A DNA stretch of 64,000 nt from Kitasatospora sp. NBC_01246. Its GTDB lineage: Bacteria > Actinomycetota > Actinomycetes > Streptomycetales > Streptomycetaceae. The position numbers and the translations under genes were made by a program. Numbering within the stretch: the stretch's first letter is position 1; every line of letters starts with the position of its first letter. Location of the stretch: the NCBI RefSeq assembly GCF_036226505.1, contig NZ_CP108484.1, positions 4,650,001-4,714,000 on the forward strand, read 5' to 3'. Under the pieces are notes generated by a model that was not told the DNA's origin, did no database searches, and saw only the letters and a list, made by a program, of their open reading frames with translations. This document shows positions 25,519 to 34,001 of this stretch, piece by piece.

Positions 25519-25559
25519 CGCGGGAGCCTCCCGGCGGGCTCGGCCGGGAGGCTCCCGCG
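25519..25559. terminator. Bidirectional hairpin between SARP and MFS genes
   Basis: Arms 25519-25535 and 25543-25559 are perfectly complementary over 17 bp with a 7-nt loop, placed between two convergent genes. Confidence 0.85.
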
Positions 25560-25564
25560 CGCTG

Positions 25565-26962
25565 CTACGCCGGGGCCTCCCGCCCGGCCGCCCGGACGGC
25601 CGGGCTGAGCGTCACGGCGGCGGTCAGCAGCAGCAGGACGGCGGCCATGACGATCGCGGTCCAGGTGGTCCCGGCGCGGGCGAGCAGGTAGCCGGCGGCC
25701 AGCGAGCCCAGCGCGTTGGCGCCGGAGGTCAGGAAGGCCGAGGTGGCCGTCACCCGGCCCTGCAGCTCGTTCGGGGTGTTCCGGGCCATGTAGACGCCGC
25801 CGCAGACGTTGAACAGCCCGGCGACGAACATGATCCCGGCGGCCACCAGGCCGATCGCCACCGGCTGGTGCAGCAGCGCGACCAGCGGCATCAGCACCAG
25901 CCAGACCAGGTGGCCCAGCACCGCGGTGGCGTACAGGCCGACCCGCTTCGCCCACCAGCCGGCCGCCAGCGCGCCGAGCAGGCCGCCGACCCCGGCCACC
26001 CCGGAGACCAGGCCCAGCACCGCTGGGCTGCCGCCGTGCTCCTTGATCACCACCATGACGGTGAGGCTCAGCATCTGGAAGAGCAGGTTGCTGCCGGCGA
26101 ACACCGCGGTCATGATCCGCAGGAACTTCTGGCGCCAGAGCCAGACCACGCCGTCCTTGATCTCGTGGTGCAGTCGCTGCGGCGGACCGGTCGGGGCCGC
26201 CCGCAGGTCGCGGCGGATGAAGGTCAGGCAGATCAGCGCGACCAGGTCGGCCACGGCGGTGACGGCGAACGGCAGCCAGCGCAGCACGGTGAAGAGCAGC
26301 CCGCTGAGCGGCTGGCCGAGCAGGCCGATGGCCGCACCGCGGGCCTGGTTCTGGGCGAGGGCGGCCGGCAGCTGCTCGACGGGCACGACGTTGCGGACGG
26401 TCACCTGCTCGGCGGTCGAGTAGAAGATCCCGAGCGCGCTCTCCACGAAGGCGGCGGCCATGATGAACGGCACCCAGACCCAGTGGTGGTAGGCGGCCAG
26501 CGCGACGGCGGCGAAGGCGAGCATCCGGACGGCGTCGCAGACCAGCATCACCTTGCGCCGGTCCCAGCGGTCGACCAGCGCCCCGGCGGGCAGTTGGACC
26601 AGCAGGTTGGGCAGCGCCGCGGCGAACGCGACGTAGCCGCAGGCGGTGGCGGAGCCGGTCTGCCAGAGCACCAGCATCGGGTAGGCGACCATCGAGACGG
26701 TGGAGCCGAACTTCGAGAGTCCGGCGCCGACCCAGAGCCGCAGGAAGTCCATGTTCCGGCGCAGCGGCACGGTGGGTGACGGCGCGTCGGCCCCGGCGGC
26801 GGCGGTGCCGGCGCCGCCTGCGGCCCCCGGCTTGTCGGCCCTCGGTTCGGCGGCCTCCGGTTCGTCGGCCGGTGTTCCGTCGACCGGTGTTCCTTCGGTG
26901 CCGGCCGTCGGCCCGGTTCGGTCGGGCCGCCCGCGCGCGTCGGTCGCTGTCGGTATGGTCAT
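25565..26962 (-). CDS. MFS exporter (EntS/MFS_3 type)
   Basis: The protein is about 465 residues with 10-12 hydrophobic segments after an unusual, roughly 60-residue Ala/Pro/Asp/Glu-rich cytoplasmic N-terminus. The LVDRWDRRKVML block between helices 2 and 3 is the typical MFS loop motif. The ATG at 26962 has GAGAGGG upstream and is preferred to the one at 26983. Its promoter region carries the SARP-like repeat and is shared with the divergent oxygenase genes. Likely role: export of the peptide or self-resistance. Confidence 0.9.
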   Translation of the reverse strand: MTIPTATDARGRPDRTGPTAGTEGTPVDGTPADEPEAAEPRADKPGAAGGAGTAAAGADAPSPTVPLRRNMDFLRLWVGAGLSKFGSTVSMVAYPMLVLWQTGSATACGYVAFAAALPNLLVQLPAGALVDRWDRRKVMLVCDAVRMLAFAAVALAAYHHWVWVPFIMAAAFVESALGIFYSTAEQVTVRNVVPVEQLPAALAQNQARGAAIGLLGQPLSGLLFTVLRWLPFAVTAVADLVALICLTFIRRDLRAAPTGPPQRLHHEIKDGVVWLWRQKFLRIMTAVFAGSNLLFQMLSLTVMVVIKEHGGSPAVLGLVSGVAGVGGLLGALAAGWWAKRVGLYATAVLGHLVWLVLMPLVALLHQPVAIGLVAAGIMFVAGLFNVCGGVYMARNTPNELQGRVTATSAFLTSGANALGSLAAGYLLARAGTTWTAIVMAAVLLLLTAAVTLSPAVRAAGREAPA

Positions 26963-27009
26963 GAGGGGCCCTCTCGCTGCCATCGGACCGTTTCCGGCAT
27001 TGGCTCGCC

Positions 27010-27041
27010 AGCCTTGGGCCGCCTGCTATCGATTCCCTATA
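27010..27041 (-). promoter_or_regulatory. Putative SARP-type promoter of the MFS gene
   Basis: On the minus strand TATAG (27041-27037) and GATAG (27030-27026) repeat with 11-bp period. After ten bases comes AAGGCT (27015-27010), which matches four of six bases of the CAGACT found at the mbtH promoters. Confidence 0.5.
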
Positions 27042-27073
27042 CCCCGGCCCGGGCGCCGTCCGGGCGGTGCGAA

Positions 27074-27105
27074 TATCGCTGGAATATAGGACCTTTCGGG
27101 ACCGT
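27074..27105 (+). promoter_or_regulatory. Putative SARP-type promoter of the oxygenase genes
   Basis: TATCG (27074-27078) and TATAG (27085-27089) repeat with 11-bp period and GACCGT (27100-27105) lies ten bases downstream. It would start transcription about 50 bases ahead of the TTG start of the first oxygenase. Confidence 0.48.
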
Positions 27106-27161
27106 CCTCCTGCCACGGATTTCCGCGTGGCCGTCTGTCGACCTGGAAGGGGGTCGCGGCA

Positions 27162-28109
27162 TTGGGCGCACGTCCCGCCTGGAAGCCGTTGGAGATCAGC
27201 CCGGAATCACTGTCCGTGTCCGAAGACTCGGGCCTCGACGGGCTGCTCGAATGGCTCGATTCCAGCCCTGATCTGGAGTCATTGCTGGACCGGGAGAAGG
27301 CCCTGGTGTTCCGGGGCTTCGGCGCCACCGAGGAGCGGCTCGCACCGGTCATGGACCGGCTGCTGCCGAACCGCCTCGCCTACGTGCACGGGAACTCGCC
27401 GCGCACCAAGGTCGGTGACAACGTCTACACCTCCACCGAGTACCCGGCCGAGTTCACCATCTCGATGCACAACGAGCTCTCCTACGCGCACCAGTGGCCC
27501 GCGCGGCTGCTGTTCTGCTGCGTCACGGCCGCCGCGACCGGTGGGGCCACCCCGGTGGTCGACGCGGCGCTCTGGCTGGAGCTGCTCGACGACGAGGTGC
27601 GCGAGCGCTTCGCCGACGGTGTCCGGTACACCCAGAACCTGCACGGCGGCCTCGGCCTCGGCAAGAGCTGGCAGGAGACCTTCGAGACCGGTGACCGGGA
27701 CGAGGTGGACGCGTTCCTGGCCGCCTCGCACGCCGTGAGCCAGTGGCGGCGGGACGGCAGCCTGCGGATCGTCCAGAACCGCCCGGCGACCGTCCACCAC
27801 CCGAGGACCGGCGCCGAGGTCTGGTTCAACCAGTCCGACCAGTGGCACCCGGCCGCGCTCGGTGACGAGACCGCGGCCGCCCTGGCCAAGGTCATGCCGC
27901 AGGAGGACCTGCCGCAGTCGGTGGCCTTCGCCGACGGGTCGCCGATCCCGGCCGAGCACGTCCTGCAGGTCCGCGACCGCGCTCTGGCGGCGGCCGTGGA
28001 CGTGGACTGGCGCCAAGGCGATGTCCTGCTGATCGACAACCTGCTGGTCGCCCACGGCCGCCGCCCGTTCACGGGGGCACGCCGGGTCCTCGTGGCGATG
28101 TCCGACTGA
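27162..28109 (+). CDS. TauD/TfdA-family Fe(II)/2-oxoglutarate dioxygenase
   Basis: The protein has 315 residues and starts at TTG (27162) with AGGGGG about ten bases upstream. The iron site is seen as H-N-E in SMHNELSYAH (about residue 100), with the distal His in LLVAHGRRPF near the C-terminus followed by the 2-oxoglutarate-binding Arg. The carboxylate in H-x-E marks a hydroxylase rather than a halogenase, where it would be Gly or Ala. It is 44 bases upstream of the second oxygenase. The likely role is tailoring of a free or carrier-bound amino acid of the peptide. Confidence 0.88.
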   Translation: MGARPAWKPLEISPESLSVSEDSGLDGLLEWLDSSPDLESLLDREKALVFRGFGATEERLAPVMDRLLPNRLAYVHGNSPRTKVGDNVYTSTEYPAEFTISMHNELSYAHQWPARLLFCCVTAAATGGATPVVDAALWLELLDDEVRERFADGVRYTQNLHGGLGLGKSWQETFETGDRDEVDAFLAASHAVSQWRRDGSLRIVQNRPATVHHPRTGAEVWFNQSDQWHPAALGDETAAALAKVMPQEDLPQSVAFADGSPIPAEHVLQVRDRALAAAVDVDWRQGDVLLIDNLLVAHGRRPFTGARRVLVAMSD

Positions 28110-28153
28110 CTTCCGGTTGAGAACCGGCGAAGAAGCCTGAAAGGGGTCATCCG

Positions 28154-29140
28154 ATGACCACGGTGTTGTCGTCGTCAATCCACACCACCAGTGCCGTCAC
28201 CCTGACCGACGCCGAGCGCGACGAGGTGTACGCCCTGGCCGTGCAGCTCGTCGGGGTCGAGCGCGGCATGGTCGACGAGATCGCGTGGATGGGAGCCGCC
28301 CGCAAGCTCTCCGCGCGGCTGCCGCTGCGCGTCCGGGAGGCGGTCCGCCGCTACCGCCACGACCCGGGCCCGGACGGCCTGCTGATCCTGCGCAACCTGC
28401 CGAACGACGTGGACGCGCTGCCGGTGACCCCGACGGTCCCGGAGTCGGTGGAGCGCGTGGCCACCGTTCCGGCCGCGATCTCGGCACTGGTCAGCCTGGC
28501 CCTGGGCGAGGTCGTCGCGTACCGCGAGGAGAAGTCCGGCGCCCTGGTGCAGAACGTCGTCCCGGTGCCGGGGCGCGAGGAGTCGCAGAGCAACGCCGGC
28601 TCCGGCACGCTGCTGGAACTGCACGTGGAGAACGCCTTCCACCCGCACCGTCCGGACTACGTCGGGCTGTTCTGCCTGCGCAACGACCACAGCGGCACCG
28701 CCGGCACCCTGGTGTCGTCGATCCGCCGGGCGCTGCTGATCATCCCGGACAACGTGATCGAGGTCCTGATGCAGCCGCGCTTCGTCACGCAGCCGCCGCC
28801 GTCCTTCCACGCCGGCGCCGGGACCGAGTACCACCCGGTGCTGGAGGGCGCGGCGGACGACCCGAACATCCGGGTCGACTTCAGCGCCACCACCGGTCTG
28901 GACGAGACCGCCACGGCGGCCCTGGAGATCCTGCGCGGCGCCCTGCTCGACGTCTCGGCGATGCTGGTGCTCCAGCCCGGCGAGCTGGCCTTCGTGGACA
29001 ACCGCCTGTCGGTGCACGGGCGGACCTCCTTCGAGGCCCGCTACGACGGCCACGACCGCTGGCTGCACCGGACCTTCGTGCACCTCGACCACCGCCGCAG
29101 CCGCGGCCACCGGGCCGACAACGGCCTGGTCCTGTACTGA
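28154..29140 (+). CDS. AsnO/VioC/clavaminate-synthase-like dioxygenase
   Basis: The 328-residue protein matches the family that hydroxylates the beta carbon of free L-Asn, L-Arg and similar amino acids. The iron motif H-V-E-N-A-F-H-P and the following DYVGLFCLRN block are characteristic (compare AsnO and VioC). The distal His lies in RLSVHGRTSF, followed by the conserved Arg. AAAGGGG lies ahead of the ATG. Because A5 of the NRPS has an Asn-like code, beta-hydroxy-Asn or a related residue is a reasonable guess for its product. Confidence 0.88.
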   Translation: MTTVLSSSIHTTSAVTLTDAERDEVYALAVQLVGVERGMVDEIAWMGAARKLSARLPLRVREAVRRYRHDPGPDGLLILRNLPNDVDALPVTPTVPESVERVATVPAAISALVSLALGEVVAYREEKSGALVQNVVPVPGREESQSNAGSGTLLELHVENAFHPHRPDYVGLFCLRNDHSGTAGTLVSSIRRALLIIPDNVIEVLMQPRFVTQPPPSFHAGAGTEYHPVLEGAADDPNIRVDFSATTGLDETATAALEILRGALLDVSAMLVLQPGELAFVDNRLSVHGRTSFEARYDGHDRWLHRTFVHLDHRRSRGHRADNGLVLY

Positions 29141-29210
29141 CCGCCGCGGTGGGAGGCGGTCGCCGGTCCCCCGACAGCGGCCGCTTCCCGCCATCCCTCC
29201 CTGGGTAGCC

Positions 29211-29525
29211 ATGCACATCGTCCTGGCCGATCTGGCCATTCCGGCCGACGGCCCCTCTGCGGAGGAGGTCCGCGACGGCCTGCTGCGCTGCGCCGAGCCC
29301 GGCCACGGGCTGCGGCACGTCTACGCCGAACCCCGGGACGGGGCGGTCCGCGCCGTGCTCTTCCTCTCCCGGGCCCTGGTCCGGGAGGCCGAGGAGGCCG
29401 CCCGGGAGCTCTGCCTGGCCTACTGCTCGGGCCTGCGGGGCGGGCACCTGGTCCGGGTCGGGGCGACGCTCGTCCCGCAGTTCGGGGAGGTCCTGCTGTC
29501 CGGCGAGCCGGACGCGGAAGGGTGA
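29211..29525 (+). CDS. Hypothetical 104-residue protein
   Basis: I do not recognise it. It is acidic, starts MHIVLADLAIP, and looks like a small alpha/beta protein without membrane segment or known motif. It follows the oxygenase genes by 70 bases on the same strand and may share their transcript. The ribosome site is weak, but the frame shows normal codon bias. Confidence 0.6.
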   Translation: MHIVLADLAIPADGPSAEEVRDGLLRCAEPGHGLRHVYAEPRDGAVRAVLFLSRALVREAEEAARELCLAYCSGLRGGHLVRVGATLVPQFGEVLLSGEPDAEG

Positions 29526-29733
29526 CGACGGCAGCAACGTGACATGGCAACACCCTGGCCTACCGATTCCATGGTCAGTCCATCTCGACCGTGTGAGAGT
29601 AGAGGTGTCGGCAGGGGGAACTCCTCGGAAACCAAGGAGAAGCCGCCGAAAGTGCCGAGCCGGATCAGGCTCGCCGCGAATTCACACGTCAGTGCCCGCG
29701 CCATCTCGCGGGCAGGTAATTGGGGGAATTCCA

Positions 29734-29886
29734 ATGAACGCCATGGCCATCGTCCGCCGTATCGCTCCGGCCGCGGTCGTGCTGTCCGTCACCCTGCTGG
29801 TCGCGCCGGCCGTCTCGCTGATCGACGCGGCGACCGGTGCCCGGGGCGGGGCCGTCACGGTCGCCATGAACAACGGCTGGGACTGA
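29734..29886 (+). CDS. Small exported or membrane peptide (50 residues)
   Basis: The ATG is preceded by GGGGGA at 6-7 bases. The peptide has two basic residues (RR) followed by a hydrophobic stretch (about 10-28) ending near AVSLIDAATG, then a short tail ending NNGWD. This looks like a signal peptide or one membrane helix with a tail of about 20 residues. No family is recognised. It ends just before the large palindrome that closes this side of the cluster. Confidence 0.55.
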   Translation: MNAMAIVRRIAPAAVVLSVTLLVAPAVSLIDAATGARGGAVTVAMNNGWD

Positions 29887-29944
29887 CGGTCCGTCCGAAT
29901 CCGACGATGGCTCACATCGCCGTACCGGCGGCGGTGGGAGACAG

Positions 29945-29990
29945 CGCGGCGGCCCGCCGAACCCCGTACGGGGTTCGGCGGGCCGCCGCG
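29945..29990. terminator. 46-bp perfect palindrome, bidirectional terminator
   Basis: Two 23-base arms meet at CGTACG with no mismatch. It lies between the convergent small peptide gene and pirin and marks the likely right border of the biosynthetic cluster. Confidence 0.85.
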
Positions 29991-30013
29991 GTCGTACGCC
30001 GGTCCCGCGGTGT

Positions 30014-30970
30014 TCAGTTGGCGCCGGCGGGGATGGTGCCGAGGCGGCCGGCCTGGAAGTCCTCCATGGCCTGCTGGAGCTCGCGGTGGCTGTTCATCAC
30101 GAACGGGCCGTAGTGGGCGACCGGCTCCCGGATCGGCTGCCCGCCGAGCAGGACGACCTCGAAGCCCTCGCTCCGGGAGTCCTGGGCGTCGTCGGCCCGG
30201 ATGGTGAGGGAGTCGCCCTCGCCGAAGACGACGGCCTGGCCCAGGTGGAACGGGCGCCGCTCGGTGCCCGCCGAACCGCTGCCGGCGAGGCCGTAGGCCA
30301 GGCCGTTGAAGTCGGCCCGCCAGGGCAGGGTGACCTGGGCGCCGGGGTTCACGGTCAGGTGGATCATCGTGATGGGCGTGTGGGTGGCGCCGGGGCCCTG
30401 GTGGCCCGCGATGTCACCGGCGATGAGGCGGACCAGCGCGCCGCCGTCCTCCGAGGCGAGCAGCTTCACGCTGCCGCCGCGGATGTCCTGGTACTTCGGC
30501 GCGATCATCTTGTCCGCGGCGGGCAGGTTCACCCAGAGCTGCAGCCCGTGGAAGAGTCCGCCGGACATCACCAGCGACTCCGGCGGGGTCTCGATGTGCA
30601 GCAGGCCGGAGCCGGCGGTCATCCACTGGGTGTCGCCGTCGGTGATGACGCCGCCGCCGCCGTGCGAGTCCTGGTGGATGAAGGTCCCGTCGATGATGTA
30701 CGTGACCGTCTCGAAGCCGCGGTGCGGGTGCCAGGGGGTCCCCTTCGGCTCGCCGGCCGCGTAGTCCACCTCGCCCATCTGGTCCATCATGATGAACGGG
30801 TCCAGGTACTTCTGGTTGATCTTCGCGAAGGCGCGGCGGACCGGGAAGCCCTCGCCCTCGAAGCCGCTGGGGGCGGTCGACACGGCCAGCACGGGACGCG
30901 GCCGGGAGTCGGCGGCGGGCGCCGCGATACGCGGCAGAACGAGCGGGTTTTCGACGGTCACGGCTGGCAT
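30014..30970 (-). CDS. Pirin family protein
   Basis: The 318-residue bicupin shows the pirin metal-binding pattern in WHPHRGFETVTY and a later H-x-H-x-E type set near HIETPPES. Pirins are cytoplasmic redox-sensitive proteins, some with quercetinase activity. AAGGAGG lies ahead of the ATG. A near-perfect inverted repeat upstream (31014-31054) suggests control by a MarR-like repressor, but no such gene is next to it. Confidence 0.92.
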   Translation of the reverse strand: MPAVTVENPLVLPRIAAPAADSRPRPVLAVSTAPSGFEGEGFPVRRAFAKINQKYLDPFIMMDQMGEVDYAAGEPKGTPWHPHRGFETVTYIIDGTFIHQDSHGGGGVITDGDTQWMTAGSGLLHIETPPESLVMSGGLFHGLQLWVNLPAADKMIAPKYQDIRGGSVKLLASEDGGALVRLIAGDIAGHQGPGATHTPITMIHLTVNPGAQVTLPWRADFNGLAYGLAGSGSAGTERRPFHLGQAVVFGEGDSLTIRADDAQDSRSEGFEVVLLGGQPIREPVAHYGPFVMNSHRELQQAMEDFQAGRLGTIPAGAN

Positions 30971-31013
30971 GTCGGCCTCCTTCGGGGGTTCCTCTTGCCT
31001 ACGTCCACGAGAT

Positions 31014-31054
31014 TAGTTCAACTCTCAACAAGAAGCAAGTTGAAGATTGAACTA
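31014..31054. promoter_or_regulatory. Inverted repeat upstream of pirin
   Basis: Arms 31014-31029 (TAGTTCAACTCTCAAC) and 31039-31054 are complementary at 14 of 16 positions. The AT-rich, symmetrical layout resembles MarR-family operators and is probably over the pirin promoter. Confidence 0.6.
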
Positions 31055-31132
31055 TGTCCCGACGGGAGGGCCGGGGCCCGTTGCGCGGGGGCCCGCCGGC
31101 CGCGGCGGTGGGGCCGGCGGCCGGGCGGGCCG

Positions 31133-31645
31133 TCAGCCGTACATGCGGCGCATGGTGAAGTCGACCATCTGCTCGACCGCCTTGGCGTCGAACACCATCC
31201 GGTGCTCGCCCTCCATGTCCAGCGCGAAGCCGTAGCCGGTCGGCAGCAGGTCGAGCACCTCGGCACCGGTGACGGTGAAGTGCTTCGAGTCCTTGCCGGC
31301 GTAGCGGCGCAGCTCCTTCAGCGAGCTGAACATCGGGATCACCGGGGTCGGCGTGTTGTGCAGCGCCAGGAATCCGGGGCGCTCGCCGCGCGGGCAGTGC
31401 ACCTTGGAGGTGATGAAGATGGCCTGGAAGTCCTCCACCGCCATCGAGCCGGTGGTGAAGGCCCGGACCGCGTCCGCCAGCGACGGCGGGGACGGCTCGG
31501 GGTAGAGGGACTGCTGCTGCGCCGCCTGCGGCTGCTCGCCGTACGGGCCGGGGCCGGCGCCGGGCATGCCGTTCATGCCCGGCTGCGGTCCCGCCTGCTG
31601 CTGGTAGGGATCACCCGGGTATGCGTTCTGGTCATAGCCGTACAC
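31133..31645 (-). CDS. SseB-domain protein
   Basis: The 170-residue protein starts at GTG with a Gln/Pro/Gly/Tyr-rich, disordered N-terminus (about 1-50), followed by an SseB domain (about 55-165; RPGFLALHNTPTPVIPMFSS, LDLLPTGYGFALD). SseB domains occur in actinomycetes outside type III secretion; the function here is not known. It diverges from the acyl-CoA dehydrogenase. Confidence 0.85.
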   Translation of the reverse strand: MYGYDQNAYPGDPYQQQAGPQPGMNGMPGAGPGPYGEQPQAAQQQSLYPEPSPPSLADAVRAFTTGSMAVEDFQAIFITSKVHCPRGERPGFLALHNTPTPVIPMFSSLKELRRYAGKDSKHFTVTGAEVLDLLPTGYGFALDMEGEHRMVFDAKAVEQMVDFTMRRMYG

Positions 31646-31758
31646 ACGGACAGGCTAGCGGGAGCGCACCCGCCCGTGCGGGCGTCGATCCTGACAAGGA
31701 GTGGCCGTCCCGCCTTGTGGGACGTGACCACGTTCATAGCGGATTCACGGTCAGGGGC

Positions 31759-31793
31759 TTGAAACATGTTACCGCTGGGTAGCATCATGATGC
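31759..31793 (+). promoter_or_regulatory. Promoter region of the acyl-CoA dehydrogenase with palindrome
   Basis: A TTGAAA box (31759-31764) is followed after 15 bases by TAGCAT, overlapping the perfect palindrome GCATCATGATGC (31782-31793). The palindrome may be an operator for a fatty-acid-responsive regulator. Confidence 0.4.
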
Positions 31794-31860
31794 CTACTGG
31801 TGGGTACGGGGCGCCCGAACGCGGCGGTCTCCCGGAAGCGACGAACCGGAGAAAACGGCG

Positions 31861-33690
31861 ATGGGTCACTACAAGTCCAACCTGCGGGACGTGGAGTTCA
31901 ACCTCTTCGAGGTGTTCGGCCGCGAGCAGGTCTACGGCACCGGACCGTTCGCGGACATGGACGTCGAGACCGCGAAGAACATCCTGAGCGAGATCACGCG
32001 CCTTGCCGAGAACGACCTCGCCGCCTCCTACACCGACACCGACCGCAACCCGCCGGTCTTCGACCCGGAGACGAACACCGCGCCGATCCCGGACACGTTC
32101 AAGAAGAGCTACCAGGCCTTCATGGACGCCGAGTGGTGGCGTCTGGGCATCCCGGAGTCCATCGGCGGCCAGGTCACCCCGTCCTCGCTGATCTGGGGCT
32201 TCGCCGAGCAGATCCTCGGCTCGAACCCGGCCATCTGGATGTACTCCTCCGGCCCGGCCTTCGCCGGCGTCATCGCCGACGAGGGCACCGAGGAGCAGCT
32301 GGAGGTCGCCAAGCGGATGACCGACCGCCTCTGGGGCTCCACCATGGTGCTGACCGAGCCGGACGCCGGTTCGGACGTCGGCGCCGGCCGCACCAAGGCG
32401 GTCAAGCAGGAGGACGGCTCCTGGCACATCGAGGGTGTGAAGCGCTTCATCACCTCGGGCGAGCACGACATGTCCGAGAACATCATCCACATGGTGCTGG
32501 CCCGCCCCGAGGGCGGCAAGCCGGGCACCAAGGGCCTCGGCCTCTTCATCGTGCCGAAGTACGACTTCGACTGGGAGACCGGCGAGCTCGGCGAGCGCAA
32601 CGGCGTCTACGCGACCAACGTCGAGCACAAGATGGGCCTCAAGGCCTCGAACACCTGCGAGATGACCTTCGGCGCCAAGCACCCGGCCAAGGGCTGGCTG
32701 CTGGGCGAGAAGGTCGACGGCATCCGCCAGATGTTCAAGATCATCGAGTTCGCCCGGATGATGGTCGGCACGAAGGCCATCGCCACCCTCTCCACCGGCT
32801 ACCTGAACGCGCTGGAGTACGCCAAGGAGCGCGTGCAGGGCGCCGACATCTCGCAGTTCCTGGACAAGACCGCCCCGCGCGTCACCATCACGCACCACCC
32901 GGACGTGCGCCGCTCGCTGATGACCCAGAAGGCGTACGCCGAGGGCATGCGCGCGCTGGTCCTGCTCACCGCCTCCACCCAGGACGACGTGCTCGCCGCC
33001 CGCCTGCGCGGCGAGAGCGACGAAGCTGCCGAGCGCCTGAACGACCTGCTGCTGCCGATCGTCAAGGGCTACGGCTCGGAGAAGTCCTACGAGCAGCTCG
33101 CCCAGTCCCTGCAGACCTTCGGTGGCTCCGGCTACCTGCAGGAGTACCCGATCGAGCAGTACATCCGGGACGCCAAGATCGACACCCTCTACGAGGGCAC
33201 CACCGCGATCCAGGGCCAGGACTTCTTCTTCCGCAAGATCGTCAAGGACGGCGGCCAGGCGCTCACCGCGCTGTCCGAGCAGATCCAGAAGTTCCTCGGC
33301 TCGGCCGCGGGCGGCGACGCCCTGGCCGCCGAGCGCGAGCTGCTCGCCAAGGCCGCCGGCGACCTGGAGGCGATCGTCGGCAAGCTGCTGGCGGACCTCT
33401 CCTCGGTCGAGCAGGACGTCAAGAACATGTACAAGGTGGGCCTCAACACCACCCGCCTGCTGATGGTCTCCGGCGACGTCGTGGTCGGCTGGCTGCTGCT
33501 GCGCCAGGCCGCGGTGGCCCTGGCCAAGCTGGAGGCCGGCGCCTCGGAGAAGGACGTCGCCTTCTACCAGGGCAAGGTCGCGGCGGCCCGCTTCTTCGCC
33601 AAGAACATCCTGCCGACCGTCGGCTCGCAGCGTCTGATCGCCGAGGGCATCGACAGCGAGATCATGGACCTGGCGGAGGAGGCGTTCTGA
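31861..33690 (+). CDS. Long acyl-CoA dehydrogenase (FadE5-like)
   Basis: The 609-residue flavoprotein oxidises acyl-CoA to enoyl-CoA in beta-oxidation. Visible features are the LTEPDAGSDVGAG FAD/substrate motif, a QTFGGSGYLQEYPIEQYIRD block and YEGTTAIQGQD, whose Glu is the likely catalytic base. It is longer than the usual 380-residue enzymes, with extra N- and C-terminal domains as in the FadE5 group. It is followed by an 18-bp hairpin terminator. Confidence 0.93.
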   Translation: MGHYKSNLRDVEFNLFEVFGREQVYGTGPFADMDVETAKNILSEITRLAENDLAASYTDTDRNPPVFDPETNTAPIPDTFKKSYQAFMDAEWWRLGIPESIGGQVTPSSLIWGFAEQILGSNPAIWMYSSGPAFAGVIADEGTEEQLEVAKRMTDRLWGSTMVLTEPDAGSDVGAGRTKAVKQEDGSWHIEGVKRFITSGEHDMSENIIHMVLARPEGGKPGTKGLGLFIVPKYDFDWETGELGERNGVYATNVEHKMGLKASNTCEMTFGAKHPAKGWLLGEKVDGIRQMFKIIEFARMMVGTKAIATLSTGYLNALEYAKERVQGADISQFLDKTAPRVTITHHPDVRRSLMTQKAYAEGMRALVLLTASTQDDVLAARLRGESDEAAERLNDLLLPIVKGYGSEKSYEQLAQSLQTFGGSGYLQEYPIEQYIRDAKIDTLYEGTTAIQGQDFFFRKIVKDGGQALTALSEQIQKFLGSAAGGDALAAERELLAKAAGDLEAIVGKLLADLSSVEQDVKNMYKVGLNTTRLLMVSGDVVVGWLLLRQAAVALAKLEAGASEKDVAFYQGKVAAARFFAKNILPTVGSQRLIAEGIDSEIMDLAEEAF

Positions 33691-34001
33691 CGCCCGCACC
33701 CCCGATGACCGCCTGACCCCACCCTCACACCGAAGGGCCCGGTTCCTCGACCGGGCCCTTCGGTGTGCCCGGGCCCGGCCGCCCCGACGGGCCGCAGCCC
33801 CGGTCACGGGCCCGGGATGACGGTCCGCTACCGGGCGCGGTCGCAGGGTGCGCGGGGCCCGGCGCGGCGTCAGTTCACGTTTCTGTCCGCGTTCTGCATC
33901 CGTTGGGGGGATCCGAGTGTCCTGTCCGTGTACGGGCATATGCTCAAGGTGCGAAGCCGACCCCCCATCCGGCTTCAGCCCTCCCTCGACTCAGGAGCAG
34001 C
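33691..34001. other. Intergenic region before the M18 peptidase
   Basis: It contains the terminator at 33726-33767 and then about 230 bases with the peptidase promoter; no gene or clear operator is seen. Confidence 0.5.
33726..33767 (+). terminator. 18-bp hairpin after the acyl-CoA dehydrogenase
   Basis: Arms 33726-33743 and 33750-33767 are perfectly complementary with a 6-nt loop. Confidence 0.85.

Noticed and set aside
29544..30113. 189-codon plus-strand frame over the cluster border
   Set aside because: It runs through a 46-bp palindromic terminator and into the pirin gene antisense; no known domain.
31018..31266. Small minus-strand frame below the pirin operator
   Set aside because: It overlaps the SseB gene in another frame and has an Arg/Pro-rich composition typical of a shadow frame.
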